Below, piece after piece: positions 1-8,052 of a DNA stretch of 12,337 nucleotides (position 1 is the stretch's first letter; each line of letters opens with the position of its first letter). The notes under the pieces are model-generated. The model made no database searches. It was not told where the DNA came from and was given only the letters and a program-made list of their open reading frames with translations. Source of the DNA: DAIRUQ01 sp036803245 (lineage in GTDB: Bacteria; Chloroflexota; Anaerolineae; UBA1429); the NCBI GenBank assembly GCA_036803245.1, contig DAIRUQ010000087.1, forward strand, positions 1 to 12,337, read 5' to 3'. Made by a program: the position numbers and the translations under genes.

Positions 1-277
1 TGCCCACGCGCCCCGGCGCCAGACTGTGGTCCACGCCCACCACGCGGTCCTCGGCGTCCAGGTAGAGCACGTCGATGGCATAGCGCATGCCGAACATGTG
101 CACCGACGAACAGGGGGTAATCAGCAGGCCGTCACCGGGGGCCAGCTCGTGCGTGCCCAGCAGCCCCTTGAGCCGCGGCCAGGTCCAGGCGGCCACTCGC
201 CCGTTACGGACAAGCGTCACGCCGCGCGCCGGCACCGTCGCTCGGAACCTCTTGAGCTTGCCGTGGGGCTTGGCCAC
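1..277 (-). CDS. DUF192 family protein, N-terminal 92 codons (cut by window edge)
   Basis: Reading leftward from a GTG at 277, the frame stays open to the window edge and gives 92 residues. The visible part matches the DUF192 (COG1430) pattern: a leader with 'GLLGTHELAPGDGLLI' (about residues 38-53), the family hallmark 'PCSSVHMFGMRYAIDVLYLD' (55-74), then a 'DAEDRVV' turn and 'LAPGR'. The family is a small beta-rich domain of unsettled biochemical function. Many members carry a signal peptide, but I see none here, so this one is probably cytoplasmic. The GTG start is chosen because AAAGGA lies 7 bases upstream (285-290). The nearby ATG at about 293 is out of frame. The gene follows the GT-C-like membrane gene after 45 bases and is probably the next cistron of the same operon. 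I believe DUF192 genes recur near Tad loci in several Gram-positive and Chloroflexota genomes, but I cannot check that here. Confidence 0.85.
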   Translation of the reverse strand, partial: MAKPHGKLKRFRATVPARGVTLVRNGRVAAWTWPRLKGLLGTHELAPGDGLLITPCSSVHMFGMRYAIDVLYLDAEDRVVGVDHSLAPGRVG

Positions 278-307
278 TGTGCGGTCCTTTCATCGGCAAG
301 GGCGACC

Positions 308-324
308 GACGCAACGGTTGCGTC
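308..324. repeat. Short inverted repeat at the end of the GT-C-like gene
   Basis: GACGCAAC and GTTGCGTC form perfect 8-base arms around a single central G, overlapping the stop codon of the GT-C-like gene. It has no T-run on either side and almost no loop, so it is a poor intrinsic terminator. It may be a protein-binding site or chance. Confidence 0.3.
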
Positions 325-1837
325 AACGCAGCGCAAGGATCACCGCCTGCTCGTCCTCATAGATCTGCTGCCAGCGCGCATCGGCCTGGGCCGCCTCCAG
401 CAGGTCGGGCTGTCGCTCCCGATCCAGCAGCAGTAGATTCACGCCGTACCGCTGCAACCGCTCGAACCAGTCATAGCGCGCCGAGCTAGCGGCCAGATAA
501 TCATCCCACTGCTCCGGCGGATAGAGCTCGATGCGCGTATCCACGAACACGGGTATCTCGGGCGCGGCATAGATTAGGTAGCTGCCGTACGCCTCGGTGT
601 GAAACGGTCGCACCTCGGCCTCGGCGGCCAGATCCCGCAAGGCGGCCACCGCGGCCACCGGCGTATCAGCGCCCAGATAGGGATGGGTCGGATCGATGGC
701 GGGATGCGGCAGATAGCCGCGCAGCCAGGGCAGCGTCACGACGCCCGCCAGCCCCAGCAGCCCCACTAGAACACGGTTCATGGCGACGATGCCGCGCTGC
801 TCGCGCTCAGGCCGGAACATGGGCACCTCGGCCACGGCCCGCGCCAGCATCGGCGTGGTCGCCAGGCCATACCAGATGACGCCCCGCACGGCCACCAACG
901 TCAGGCCGCCAAAGGCCAGCAGCAGCAAGGTCTCCCGAGAGCTGGGCCGATGTCCGCGCCACAGCCAGAGCGCCAACAGCACCCCCAGGTGCACCAGGAA
1001 GGCGATCCCCACGCCCTGCCGCGCGTTCAGCGGGGCGAACTCCATGTTGAGGTTACGGGTGACGGGATGCTGAGCGAACCCCAGCACATAGCCCACCATG
1101 CCGGTGCCCAGCGGCGTGGCCAACACTGCCGCCAACGACAGCAGCCCGACGACCACCCATCTCAACGGAAAGGCCGTCCGCCGCCGCGCCCATCCCCAGA
1201 GCTGCGCCGCCACCTGGATGCCCAGCGCCAGCAGCCCGAAGATAAAGCCGCCGTGCAGGTTGGCCCACAGGGAAAACACCACCGGCAAGCACCAGGCTAG
1301 GCCGGGAACGCCGCTGTCGTCCTCAGGACGCGCATGCATCGCCGTCATGAGGCCGCCGAACAGGGCGATGGAAAAGAGCTGGGGGCGCACCTGCCAGGCC
1401 GGCGTCCCCACCACCATCCCGAGCAACATGGCCAGGGCGGCCGCCCGCCGGTTGCCGCCGGTGTGCACCTTGGCGGCCCGCAGCGCCAAACCATAGCCCA
1501 CCAGCGTTACCGCGGCGCCCACGGCCACGAGCAGCGGCACGCCACCGGCTTGATGGACCCACGCCAGGATGACCTCGGCCAGCCAGGACTGGTAGATCCA
1601 GGGAGTGCCGGCCTGGGTATAGCTAAAGAGGTCCACCTGGGGAATGGAGCGGTGGGCGAGCATCCACTCGCCAGCGCGCAAGTGCCACCAGAGATCGTTC
1701 GGGGCGACCGAGCCGGCCGCAAAGACAACCCAGGTCATGACCAGGGCCGCGGCCACCCAGACGTCAGCCAGCGACCCGAGCAGCGGGGAGCGCTCCCTGT
1801 GGTGGTCCTGGTCGACAAGCGGCATGCGGCGCGCCAT
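323..1837 (-). CDS. Polytopic membrane protein, GT-C glycosyltransferase-like
   Basis: The product has 504 residues and about ten hydrophobic segments. The first runs from about 24 to 44 and is followed at once by the loop motif 'NDLWWHLRAGEWML' (47-60) and 'PQVDLFSYTQAGTPW' (66-80). The last 120 or so residues look soluble, with 'VFVDTRIELYPPEQWDDY' and a 'WQQIYEDEQAVILALR' tail. This layout (an Asp and aromatic-rich first outer loop, many helices, a C-terminal soluble domain) is that of a common, poorly characterised family of bacterial envelope proteins related to GT-C/PMT-type transferases, which use lipid-linked sugars. D48 sits where GT-C enzymes often place the catalytic acid, but this is inference. 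It starts 10 bases after the NERD gene; the ribosome site is weak, and Met5 is an alternative start. A role in glycosylating pilin or surface polymer is possible but unproven. It could also be a non-catalytic family member. Confidence 0.8.
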   Translation of the reverse strand: MARRMPLVDQDHHRERSPLLGSLADVWVAAALVMTWVVFAAGSVAPNDLWWHLRAGEWMLAHRSIPQVDLFSYTQAGTPWIYQSWLAEVILAWVHQAGGVPLLVAVGAAVTLVGYGLALRAAKVHTGGNRRAAALAMLLGMVVGTPAWQVRPQLFSIALFGGLMTAMHARPEDDSGVPGLAWCLPVVFSLWANLHGGFIFGLLALGIQVAAQLWGWARRRTAFPLRWVVVGLLSLAAVLATPLGTGMVGYVLGFAQHPVTRNLNMEFAPLNARQGVGIAFLVHLGVLLALWLWRGHRPSSRETLLLLAFGGLTLVAVRGVIWYGLATTPMLARAVAEVPMFRPEREQRGIVAMNRVLVGLLGLAGVVTLPWLRGYLPHPAIDPTHPYLGADTPVAAVAALRDLAAEAEVRPFHTEAYGSYLIYAAPEIPVFVDTRIELYPPEQWDDYLAASSARYDWFERLQRYGVNLLLLDRERQPDLLEAAQADARWQQIYEDEQAVILALR

Positions 1838-1847
1838 CTAGGGCGCC

Positions 1848-3713
1848 CTACTCGCCCGCGGTCTCGTCAGAGGCCGCCGGCACCCGCGTGGGAGCACGGC
1901 GATCGTAGCGCTCGAGGTACATGCGGTCGAGCTGCCGATCCACCCAAGCGCCCAGCTGATCGGACTGGTCGCCCACCCAGAGCAGCAGGTTCTCGGTGGC
2001 CTCACGCGCCACCCAACGGCGGTAGAAGGGTTCCAACGCAAAGGCGCCCACGCCGATGACCACAATGGCGACCACGCCGATGAGCGCCGAGCGCAGCGGC
2101 CGGATGGCACGTCGGTAGCTGGAATCCACGACCTCTGCCGGCTTTTCCATCGAGGCGCGCACCTCGCTTACCGTCGCCGGCACATTAGCCAGCGCCAGAG
2201 CGCCCAGCCCCAACAGCAACCCAGTATTCGAGATTAGCGACACTGGGATGGCCGTTATCCACACGAGGGCCGCCAGGCCGGCTGCCGCGATCACACTCAG
2301 CGCCAACGTCCAGATGCCCAGTTGCAGCAACCAGCGACCGGTAGCATAGCCCACCGGCCAAGACAGCCGCTGGCGGAATCCACGCCAGGCGCCCAGCACG
2401 GCCCAGGAGACGCCCACCAGCACGCCAAACAGCGCCTCTGGCAGATCGCCGCCATCCAAGCCCAAGCGTGCCATGATGCTTGGAGACCAGATCGCCCGGT
2501 TCGCGATCAGGACGCCCAGCGCCGCGCCAAAGACCAGGCCCAGGATCAGGCCGACTGCGGGCCTGATCACCCATCGATTCACCTTGTGGGGGGTGCCTAC
2601 CACGCGAAGGCGCGCCGGCACCGAGATCGGATGCTCCGAGGCGGTCGAGTTCAGCAGAACCGCCGCCTGGTGCGGCCGTCCCTGAATCGTCAGGGTGTCA
2701 CTGCTGGCCCAGATCCGCAGGTCAGCCTTTTCGGAAAAGCTGCTGGGCTCAACGCGCAGCCACGGCTCGCTGGTGTGCAGCTTGCCGACCAAGTACCCCC
2801 GCCCCACCCCTTTACGGATGCGCAACCGAGCGACGCCGTCCTCGCCCGGCAGGACGTACCCCAAATCGGCGCGCCGCGGGCTCAGCTTGACCTTGGGACG
2901 ACGTACCAGCCCGGTGCCAATGAGGAAACGCTCCACGGCGATGCGCGCATCGCCCTCGCGCTCGCTGGTCGCCTCCCTTGCCAGAACGGCCAGATGCCGC
3001 GCCCCCTGATCACGGAACCATCGCTCCAGCGTGCCGTTGCGTAGGTGGTAGGCCCCGTCGTCGGGATGGCGATCGATATGCCGCACCGCCTCGCGGATGG
3101 TCCAGGCCTTGCGCCCACTACCAAGCACGCCGCCGCTGCGGAACACAAACGGCCGTGAGGCTCGTTGCCGGCTGGCCAGCTCTCGCTCGCGCAGGGCCCG
3201 TGCCAGCTTCTCGACAGCCTCCTGATCCAGCGAATCGCCGGCGGCGGCCCCACGGATGGCCATGATCTCCTGGCTGAGGTTGTCGACATGCACAGCGGGG
3301 GGATCAGTCGCGCCATAGGTCTCTATCTGTGCGTCCCGCGAGGTCAAAACCAGCAGCGCCTGCACGGGAACCTTGGTACGAGGGTACTCGTCCCGCATAA
3401 AGCTGCGAACGGCCCGCTGCGCACGCTGAGCCCGTGGCGCCGGGTTGGGGTAGCTGGTCCGTTGGCCGGCCTCATCGACGACTTCCCATTGGCCGGTGCG
3501 GGCCGTGTGCACGCGCCCCGCCCAGTCTACGGTAGCCAGCACATAGAGGCCCTGCGGTCCCACGACGATGGCGTCGATATCTTCGCCATAGATGCGTGCC
3601 TCGGTGACCACAGCATAGTCGCGGCTCAAGGCCTCTCTGAGCCGCCGACTTAGGTCGGCCATGCTCAGCCAGTCATCGCCCTGCCTTTGGCCCGTGCCCC
3701 GTCGATCGGCCAT
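1848..3713 (-). CDS. NERD-domain multi-pass membrane protein with degenerate active site
   Basis: The product has 621 residues. Residues about 22-135 resemble a NERD (nuclease-related) domain: 'GEDIDAIVVGPQGLYVL' (43-59) followed by 'DWAG' (63-66) and an 'NPAPRAQRAQRAVRSF' helix (90-105). The family usually has an E-x-K here (as in 'ETKNWSG'), but this protein has A60-T61-V62. D47 remains, while the Glu and Lys of the PD-(D/E)XK site are lost, so nuclease activity is unlikely. Residues about 200-265 form a helical segment with 'RHIDRHPDDGAYHLRNGTLE'. Residues about 275-372 look like a beta-sandwich, with 'GYLVGKLHTSEPWLRVEPSS'. Four or five transmembrane helices follow (about 384-405, 427-445, 461-495, 498-512, 542-562), then a charged tail. 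The start at 3713 has AGGAG 8 bases upstream, overlapping the stop codon of the DnaB-like gene, so translation is probably coupled. The domain order suggests a cytoplasmic binding region anchored in the membrane. Its role in the Tad locus is unknown. Confidence 0.8.
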   Translation of the reverse strand: MADRRGTGQRQGDDWLSMADLSRRLREALSRDYAVVTEARIYGEDIDAIVVGPQGLYVLATVDWAGRVHTARTGQWEVVDEAGQRTSYPNPAPRAQRAQRAVRSFMRDEYPRTKVPVQALLVLTSRDAQIETYGATDPPAVHVDNLSQEIMAIRGAAAGDSLDQEAVEKLARALRERELASRQRASRPFVFRSGGVLGSGRKAWTIREAVRHIDRHPDDGAYHLRNGTLERWFRDQGARHLAVLAREATSEREGDARIAVERFLIGTGLVRRPKVKLSPRRADLGYVLPGEDGVARLRIRKGVGRGYLVGKLHTSEPWLRVEPSSFSEKADLRIWASSDTLTIQGRPHQAAVLLNSTASEHPISVPARLRVVGTPHKVNRWVIRPAVGLILGLVFGAALGVLIANRAIWSPSIMARLGLDGGDLPEALFGVLVGVSWAVLGAWRGFRQRLSWPVGYATGRWLLQLGIWTLALSVIAAAGLAALVWITAIPVSLISNTGLLLGLGALALANVPATVSEVRASMEKPAEVVDSSYRRAIRPLRSALIGVVAIVVIGVGAFALEPFYRRWVAREATENLLLWVGDQSDQLGAWVDRQLDRMYLERYDRRAPTRVPAASDETAGE

Positions 3714-3724
3714 GGCGCACTCTC

Positions 3725-4780
3725 CTATGCCAAAACCACCTTGTCGTCGATGAGGCGTTCACGCACGAACCGCCCCACCGGTAGTAGATGGAAGTGGGCC
3801 GCATCGAGCTCAAACTCGACGTCCACCGCGTTGACGCCCGCCCGGTTCTTTTCAATGCTCAGCACCACCCAGTTGCGCATGGCCTGCGCCTGGGCCGGGT
3901 TATAGACCATATGCTCGCGGCTGACGATCTCGTACTTGCTGTTGAGGACGGCGCCCACATCGGACTCGTACTGGATAGCCGCCGAGCCCTCGAGATCATG
4001 AAAGCGCATGCGGGCCGCTTGGAGACCCCGTCGATCGGCCGCGGCCAAGGCGAGAATCCGCAGCTCTAGCGTCATGGCGATCTCTTTGAGGCCATTGGCC
4101 AGATAGGTGATATGCTCCATCCCAGGTGGGATGTGCTCACGCTGCACGGGGATCTTTTGCATATAGTCCACCACCACCAGGGCGCGCTGAGCGCCAGAGG
4201 CGGCCACCAACTGGGCCCACTGGCGGATCTGCTCCAAGCGCGTCTGGTCACCACTGGCCTTGGCCAGGGTCAAACGGGGGGCATAGCTGGCCATCGAGTC
4301 GAGCAGCTTTTCATAGCGGCGGGCTTGCCGCAGGCGCGAGATCAGCCCCACTCTGCCCGAGCTCTCGTAGGCCATCTCGCTCAGCTTGCGCAACGTAAGC
4401 TGGTCCTGGGGCTCGAGCGTCAGAGCGCTCTCCAGACAGAGCAACCGCGAGAGCAGATGCACGCGATCGTGCTCGTAGCAGATGTACAAGGCCGCATCGG
4501 CCTCGCTGGCCGCGGCGACGTTGCGGGCCGCCTGCAGCGCCAAGATCGTCTTGCCAACACCGAACGGTCCGCCCAGCACCATCAGCTCGCCAGGCCGCAG
4601 GCCGCCGTTGAGTACGTCATCCAGCGGATCAAACCCCAGCGGCAGGGGACGAAACCGCGTCGTGTCTCCCGCCGCCACCTGCTCGTCCACGTCGGCCATT
4701 ACGTCGGCCAAGCTGGCGGCGCCCGTGGGCTCGTGCTGCCACGACCCCCCTAGTTCGCCGCCAATCATCGAGTCAGCCAT
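3725..4780 (-). CDS. DnaB/RadA-like RecA-fold ATPase
   Basis: The product has 351 residues and resembles the C-terminal ATPase domain of replicative helicase DnaB. It has 'PLGFDPLDDVLNGGLRPGEL' (47-66), Walker A 'GGPFGVGKT' (70-78), a likely catalytic Glu in 'YICYEHD' (99-105, E103), and Walker B 'LVVVDYMQ' (201-208), which parallels DnaB 'VIDYLQ'. 'DLEGSAAIQYESDVGAVL' (262-279) parallels the DnaB region 'DLRESGAIEQDAD', and 'KNRAG' (311-315) corresponds to the KxR-G element that contacts the neighbouring subunit's ATP. The helicase N-terminal primase-binding domain is absent: only about 45 residues precede the core. It is therefore unlikely to be the chromosomal helicase. A hexameric ATPase acting on DNA or on a protein partner is plausible. 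Its start has GGAGG 4 bases upstream. It lies 30 bases after tadA and its stop codon touches the ribosome site of the NERD gene, so it appears to belong to the Tad operon. A KaiC/RadA-type ATPase is the alternative reading. Confidence 0.85.
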   Translation of the reverse strand: MADSMIGGELGGSWQHEPTGAASLADVMADVDEQVAAGDTTRFRPLPLGFDPLDDVLNGGLRPGELMVLGGPFGVGKTILALQAARNVAAASEADAALYICYEHDRVHLLSRLLCLESALTLEPQDQLTLRKLSEMAYESSGRVGLISRLRQARRYEKLLDSMASYAPRLTLAKASGDQTRLEQIRQWAQLVAASGAQRALVVVDYMQKIPVQREHIPPGMEHITYLANGLKEIAMTLELRILALAAADRRGLQAARMRFHDLEGSAAIQYESDVGAVLNSKYEIVSREHMVYNPAQAQAMRNWVVLSIEKNRAGVNAVDVEFELDAAHFHLLPVGRFVRERLIDDKVVLA

Positions 4781-4810
4781 CTCGCCTCCAAGGAATCAGG
4801 AATCGTACTC

Positions 4811-6133
4811 CTAACGCGCAAACACCCGCGGGTTGATCTGCAGCCCCGCCCGCTCAATTTCTTCCATGAACTTGGGGCGGACGCCCGTCGATCGAAACTC
4901 GCCCACCACATGGCCGTCTCGGACGCTCTGTTGCTTGTACTCGAATATCTCTTGCATCACGATGATATCGCCCTCCATCCCCTGCACCTCACAGACCGAG
5001 GTGACGCGACGGGAGCCATCTACCAGGCGCGCCAGATGGACGATGATATCAAAGGCGGAGGCAATCTGCTCGCGGACGGCACGGAGCGGGAGCTCCATAC
5101 CCGCCATCAAGACCATCGTCTCCACGCGGTGCAGCGTGTCGCGAGGCGAGTTCGAGTGGGCCGTGGTCAGCGAGCCATCGTGGCCCGTATTCATGGCCTG
5201 GAGCATGTCCAAAGCCTCCCCGCCACGTACCTCCCCCACCACGATGCGGTCGGGTCGCATACGCAGCGAGTTAATGACCAGTTGCCGTAGCGGAACGGCG
5301 CCCTTGCCCTCGACGTTGGGGGGGCGGGCCTCCAGCCGCACGACGTGCTTCTGGTGAAGCTGCAGCTCGGCCGCGTCCTCGATGGTGACGATCCGCTCAC
5401 CAACCGGCAGATAGCTCGAAAGCACGTTCAGGAACGTCGTCTTGCCGCTGGATGTACCGCCTGAAATGACAATGTTCAGCCGCGCATGAACGCAAGCCTT
5501 GAGCACGTCCAGCATGTCTTGCGTCAACGCGCCCATTCGCACCAAGTCATCGCCGGTAAAGGCCTGCTTGGCGAACTTGCGGATGCTGATACAGGGGCCG
5601 ACCAGAGACAGTGGCGGGATGATGATATTGACGCGGGACCCATCGGGCAGACGCGCATCGACCATGGGGCTGGATTCGTCGACCCGTCGCCCCAGCGGCG
5701 AGACGATGCGATCGATGATCCGCATGACCTCGGCCGTATCGCGGAACACGATGTCGGTATCCTGCAACCGGCCATCGCGCTCGATAAAGACCTGCTTGGG
5801 GCCGTTGACCAAGATCTCGGTGATGGTGTCGTCCCTCAGCAGCGCCTCCAGGGGACCGAGTCCGAGGATATCGGCCACCACCTGCTCGAGGATTTCCATC
5901 CGCTCGTTGCGCGAGAGCGGGATGTTTTCCTCCGCGATGGTCTCGGCAAAGATCTGCTCCAGGCTACGCCGGACCTCCTCGGCATTATCCAGATCCACAG
6001 CGGGGCTGAGCTCGGAGAGCAGTCGGCGCTGCACACGGTCGCGGATATTGCCATAGGACTCGGCCGTTGTCGGGCGCCCAGCGGTGCGCGCGGGAGGCGG
6101 GGGCGTCGGATTATGTCGATTACGGCTTAGCAT
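4811..6133 (-). CDS. tadA: Tad/Flp pilus motor ATPase TadA (CpaF)
   Basis: This is the secretion-superfamily ATPase that drives pilus assembly at the cytoplasmic face of the TadB/TadC platform. In the 440-residue product all hallmarks are intact: an N-terminal helical region with 'LGLGPLEALLRDDTITEILV' (about 90-109), Walker A 'GGTSSGKTT' (225-233), Asp box 'TIEDAAEL' (250-257), Walker B 'RIVVGEVRG' (296-304) and His box 'GHDGSLTTAH' (317-326). I use the ATG at 6133, not the longer frame from 6181. The longer start would overlap the propeller gene by 38 bases, whereas GAGG 8 bases before 6133 overlaps that gene's stop codon. The N-terminal tail (about residues 5-25) is Pro-rich and presumably disordered. 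In this locus tadA follows tadB and tadC instead of preceding them. The length is normal for the family. Confidence 0.97.
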   Translation of the reverse strand: MLSRNRHNPTPPPPARTAGRPTTAESYGNIRDRVQRRLLSELSPAVDLDNAEEVRRSLEQIFAETIAEENIPLSRNERMEILEQVVADILGLGPLEALLRDDTITEILVNGPKQVFIERDGRLQDTDIVFRDTAEVMRIIDRIVSPLGRRVDESSPMVDARLPDGSRVNIIIPPLSLVGPCISIRKFAKQAFTGDDLVRMGALTQDMLDVLKACVHARLNIVISGGTSSGKTTFLNVLSSYLPVGERIVTIEDAAELQLHQKHVVRLEARPPNVEGKGAVPLRQLVINSLRMRPDRIVVGEVRGGEALDMLQAMNTGHDGSLTTAHSNSPRDTLHRVETMVLMAGMELPLRAVREQIASAFDIIVHLARLVDGSRRVTSVCEVQGMEGDIIVMQEIFEYKQQSVRDGHVVGEFRSTGVRPKFMEEIERAGLQINPRVFAR

Positions 6134-6141
6134 GCTATCAG

Positions 6142-6147
6142 CCTCAC
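6142..6147 (-). promoter_or_regulatory. Ribosome binding site deciding the tadA start
   Basis: GTGAGG on the minus strand overlaps the TGA stop of the propeller gene and lies 8 bases before the ATG at 6133. It supports the shorter tadA start and suggests translational coupling of the two genes. Confidence 0.6.
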
Positions 6148-8039
6148 TTGATCCAAATCGGATCGTACTCTTCCCACGCACTGTTACTGATGTTGCGCGG
6201 GTTGCGCCCGTCGGCGTCCATCACCCAAATCTGCATGACGCCCGAGCGGTTGGACCAGAAAACGATGCGCGACCCGTCGGGCGAGAACGAGGCGTGCTTG
6301 TCCCAAGGGTAGCGGTTCTCGGTGAGGTTGCGACGGCCGCTGCCATCGGGCCGCACGATCCAGATGTCGTCGCTTTGGTCCTGGTTGCTTGAGAAAGCAA
6401 TCAGGCCGCCATCGGGAGACCACACGGGGTCATAGCTAGTGCCCGCCATATCGGTGAGCTGCGTTGCCATCGACTCGCCAGGCACCGTGTAGAACACCTG
6501 AGGCGAGCCAGCATCACGCACGAACAAATAGTACTGCTCATCGGGCGAGTACCTTTCCCGCTCGCGCATGGCCTCGTACTGCGAAATGATGCTGCGGCTA
6601 CTGCCCAGGTACTGCCGGTTACGCCCACTGGCATCCATTGCCCATAGACCTGTGGCGTCAGGGTTGTTCGAATAGAACACGATCTGGTTCCGATAGGCGG
6701 CCAGAGGCCGCGGCGTCGGGATGGCGGTGGGCAGCGGCGTGTTGGTAGGCGTGGGCGTCACCGTCGGGGTGGCCGTCGGCGTCAGAAACGGCATTACCTC
6801 TTCGATGCGGGCTAGGCAGAGCGCCTTGTCGGCCACAGGAAGGGCGCACGCAGCCCGGTAGCGGTCGTGAGCCAGGTACAGATCGTTCGCCAGCTTGCGC
6901 TGGTCCCCTGACTGAATGTAGGCCGTGTAGAGGAGATCCAGTACCCGACCCCCGAGATAGTCGGGGCGCTCGCGATAGATCGATTCCAGCCGCGCCACGG
7001 CCATATCCCACGCGCCCTGATCCACATAGCGGGTTGCTTCGAGATAGCTTTGGGCCAGGCGATGCTCCCTCGTCACCTCGGGATCCGTCGGACGGAACGC
7101 CAACGCCTTGGCATAGTAGTCGGCCGCGCGCTGCACATCCTCTCGCGTCGGACGCGGGGCATCCAACTCGCGCGAACCCAGCGTCACATAGATATCAAAC
7201 AGCCTGTCAGCGACATGGCTGGCCTCATAGCTGGCGCTGTAGGCCCGCAGCCCCTCGTATGCCTGCATGGCCTGCACCAGATCGCCAGCGTCATAGAGCT
7301 CATCAGCCTCTTGCAGCATGTCATAGGCGGCCAGCACGCGTCGGATATCGGTCACCCGCACGCGCACATCGCGATAGTTGGGAGCCGAGACCTGCAGATC
7401 CATATAGGCAGCCAGAGCGCCGTTCAGGTCACCCGCCTCCTGCAAGGCCACCGCCGCCAGATACTGCTGCTCCAGCTCGCGTTCGGCCGCGATGGTCTGA
7501 AGGCCACTCTCGGCAATGGCGTGATAGGTACGCTCTTGCGTTCCCTCGGCCGTCTGCACAGTGGTGACGGCATCGGGCGGCGCGATCTCGAGCAGCCGCA
7601 GGAAGGCTGCCTCCGCTTCGTCGTAGGCGAACTTTTGCATGGCCGTCTGGGCTTCGGTCAGGACCGCCTCGAGCTCCCGTTGCTGGCGCAGCTCGGCCAG
7701 CGCGGGTCGCACGACGTTCCGCAGCATCTGGCTGCCGCCCCAAACGACGACTCCCAGCAACACCACCACCAATACGCCGAACACGATAGGTCGCCAGTTG
7801 ATGACCCAGCGCTTGGCTCGCACCTTGGTGGAGGCGTCGATCTCGGCCTTGAACTGGGCCTGAGACAGCGCCTCGGCCACCCGCGGGTCATCGGGGAACT
7901 GGTGCGCCAGGCTACTAAAGCACAGGATCGCCCTGGCCCACTTGCCAGCCTGCATGTGGCCGACGCCCTCGGCATACAGGGGATGCGAAAGGGCGTCGTC
8001 AACGCTATGAGGGTGGCCGTTCGCTGCCTGCTCTACCAT
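6144..8039 (-). CDS. TPR, transmembrane, TolB-like propeller protein of the Tad locus
   Basis: The product has 631 residues. An N-terminal cytoplasmic TPR-like helical pair (about 18-65) is followed by the basic stretch 'KVRAKRW' and one transmembrane helix (84-103), which puts the rest outside the membrane. Outside come helical TPR-like repeats (about 115-415), a Thr-Pro-rich linker (419-445), and PD40/TolB-like beta-propeller blades from about 450 to the end. The clearest are 'YDPVWSPDGGLIAFSSN' (536-552) and 'KHASFSPDGSRIVFWSN' (581-597), each followed by an 'IW-V-D-DG' strand; a final 'YDPIWIK' closes the chain. Only about four blades are visible, whereas TolB has six, so the propeller may be partial or may pair with another protein. 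C398 and C408 could form a disulfide. The gene sits between tadC and tadA with 13 and 10 base gaps. It may be a structural scaffold or a surface sensor for the pilus. The exact function is unknown. Confidence 0.85.
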   Translation of the reverse strand: MVEQAANGHPHSVDDALSHPLYAEGVGHMQAGKWARAILCFSSLAHQFPDDPRVAEALSQAQFKAEIDASTKVRAKRWVINWRPIVFGVLVVVLLGVVVWGGSQMLRNVVRPALAELRQQRELEAVLTEAQTAMQKFAYDEAEAAFLRLLEIAPPDAVTTVQTAEGTQERTYHAIAESGLQTIAAERELEQQYLAAVALQEAGDLNGALAAYMDLQVSAPNYRDVRVRVTDIRRVLAAYDMLQEADELYDAGDLVQAMQAYEGLRAYSASYEASHVADRLFDIYVTLGSRELDAPRPTREDVQRAADYYAKALAFRPTDPEVTREHRLAQSYLEATRYVDQGAWDMAVARLESIYRERPDYLGGRVLDLLYTAYIQSGDQRKLANDLYLAHDRYRAACALPVADKALCLARIEEVMPFLTPTATPTVTPTPTNTPLPTAIPTPRPLAAYRNQIVFYSNNPDATGLWAMDASGRNRQYLGSSRSIISQYEAMRERERYSPDEQYYLFVRDAGSPQVFYTVPGESMATQLTDMAGTSYDPVWSPDGGLIAFSSNQDQSDDIWIVRPDGSGRRNLTENRYPWDKHASFSPDGSRIVFWSNRSGVMQIWVMDADGRNPRNISNSAWEEYDPIWIK

Positions 8040-8052
8040 GCAATCTGCCTCA

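Noticed and set aside
308..324. Inverted repeat as intrinsic terminator of the operon
   Set aside because: It has almost no loop and no T-run, and a well-formed DUF192 gene with its own ribosome site follows directly.
3697..4040. Repeated 15-mer CCCCGTCGATCGGCC at 3697-3711 and 4026-4040
   Set aside because: Both copies lie in coding frames reading Ala-Asp-Arg-Arg-Gly in the NERD and DnaB-like genes. In a GC-rich window of this size one such match is near chance.
6134..6181. Longer tadA start at 6181
   Set aside because: It would overlap the propeller gene by 38 bases, and a well-placed ribosome site supports the ATG at 6133.
6705..6785. Low-complexity repeat (Thr-Pro coding) as a possible CRISPR or tandem repeat
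   Set aside because: It encodes the Thr-Pro linker of the propeller protein in frame, with irregular units and no spacers.
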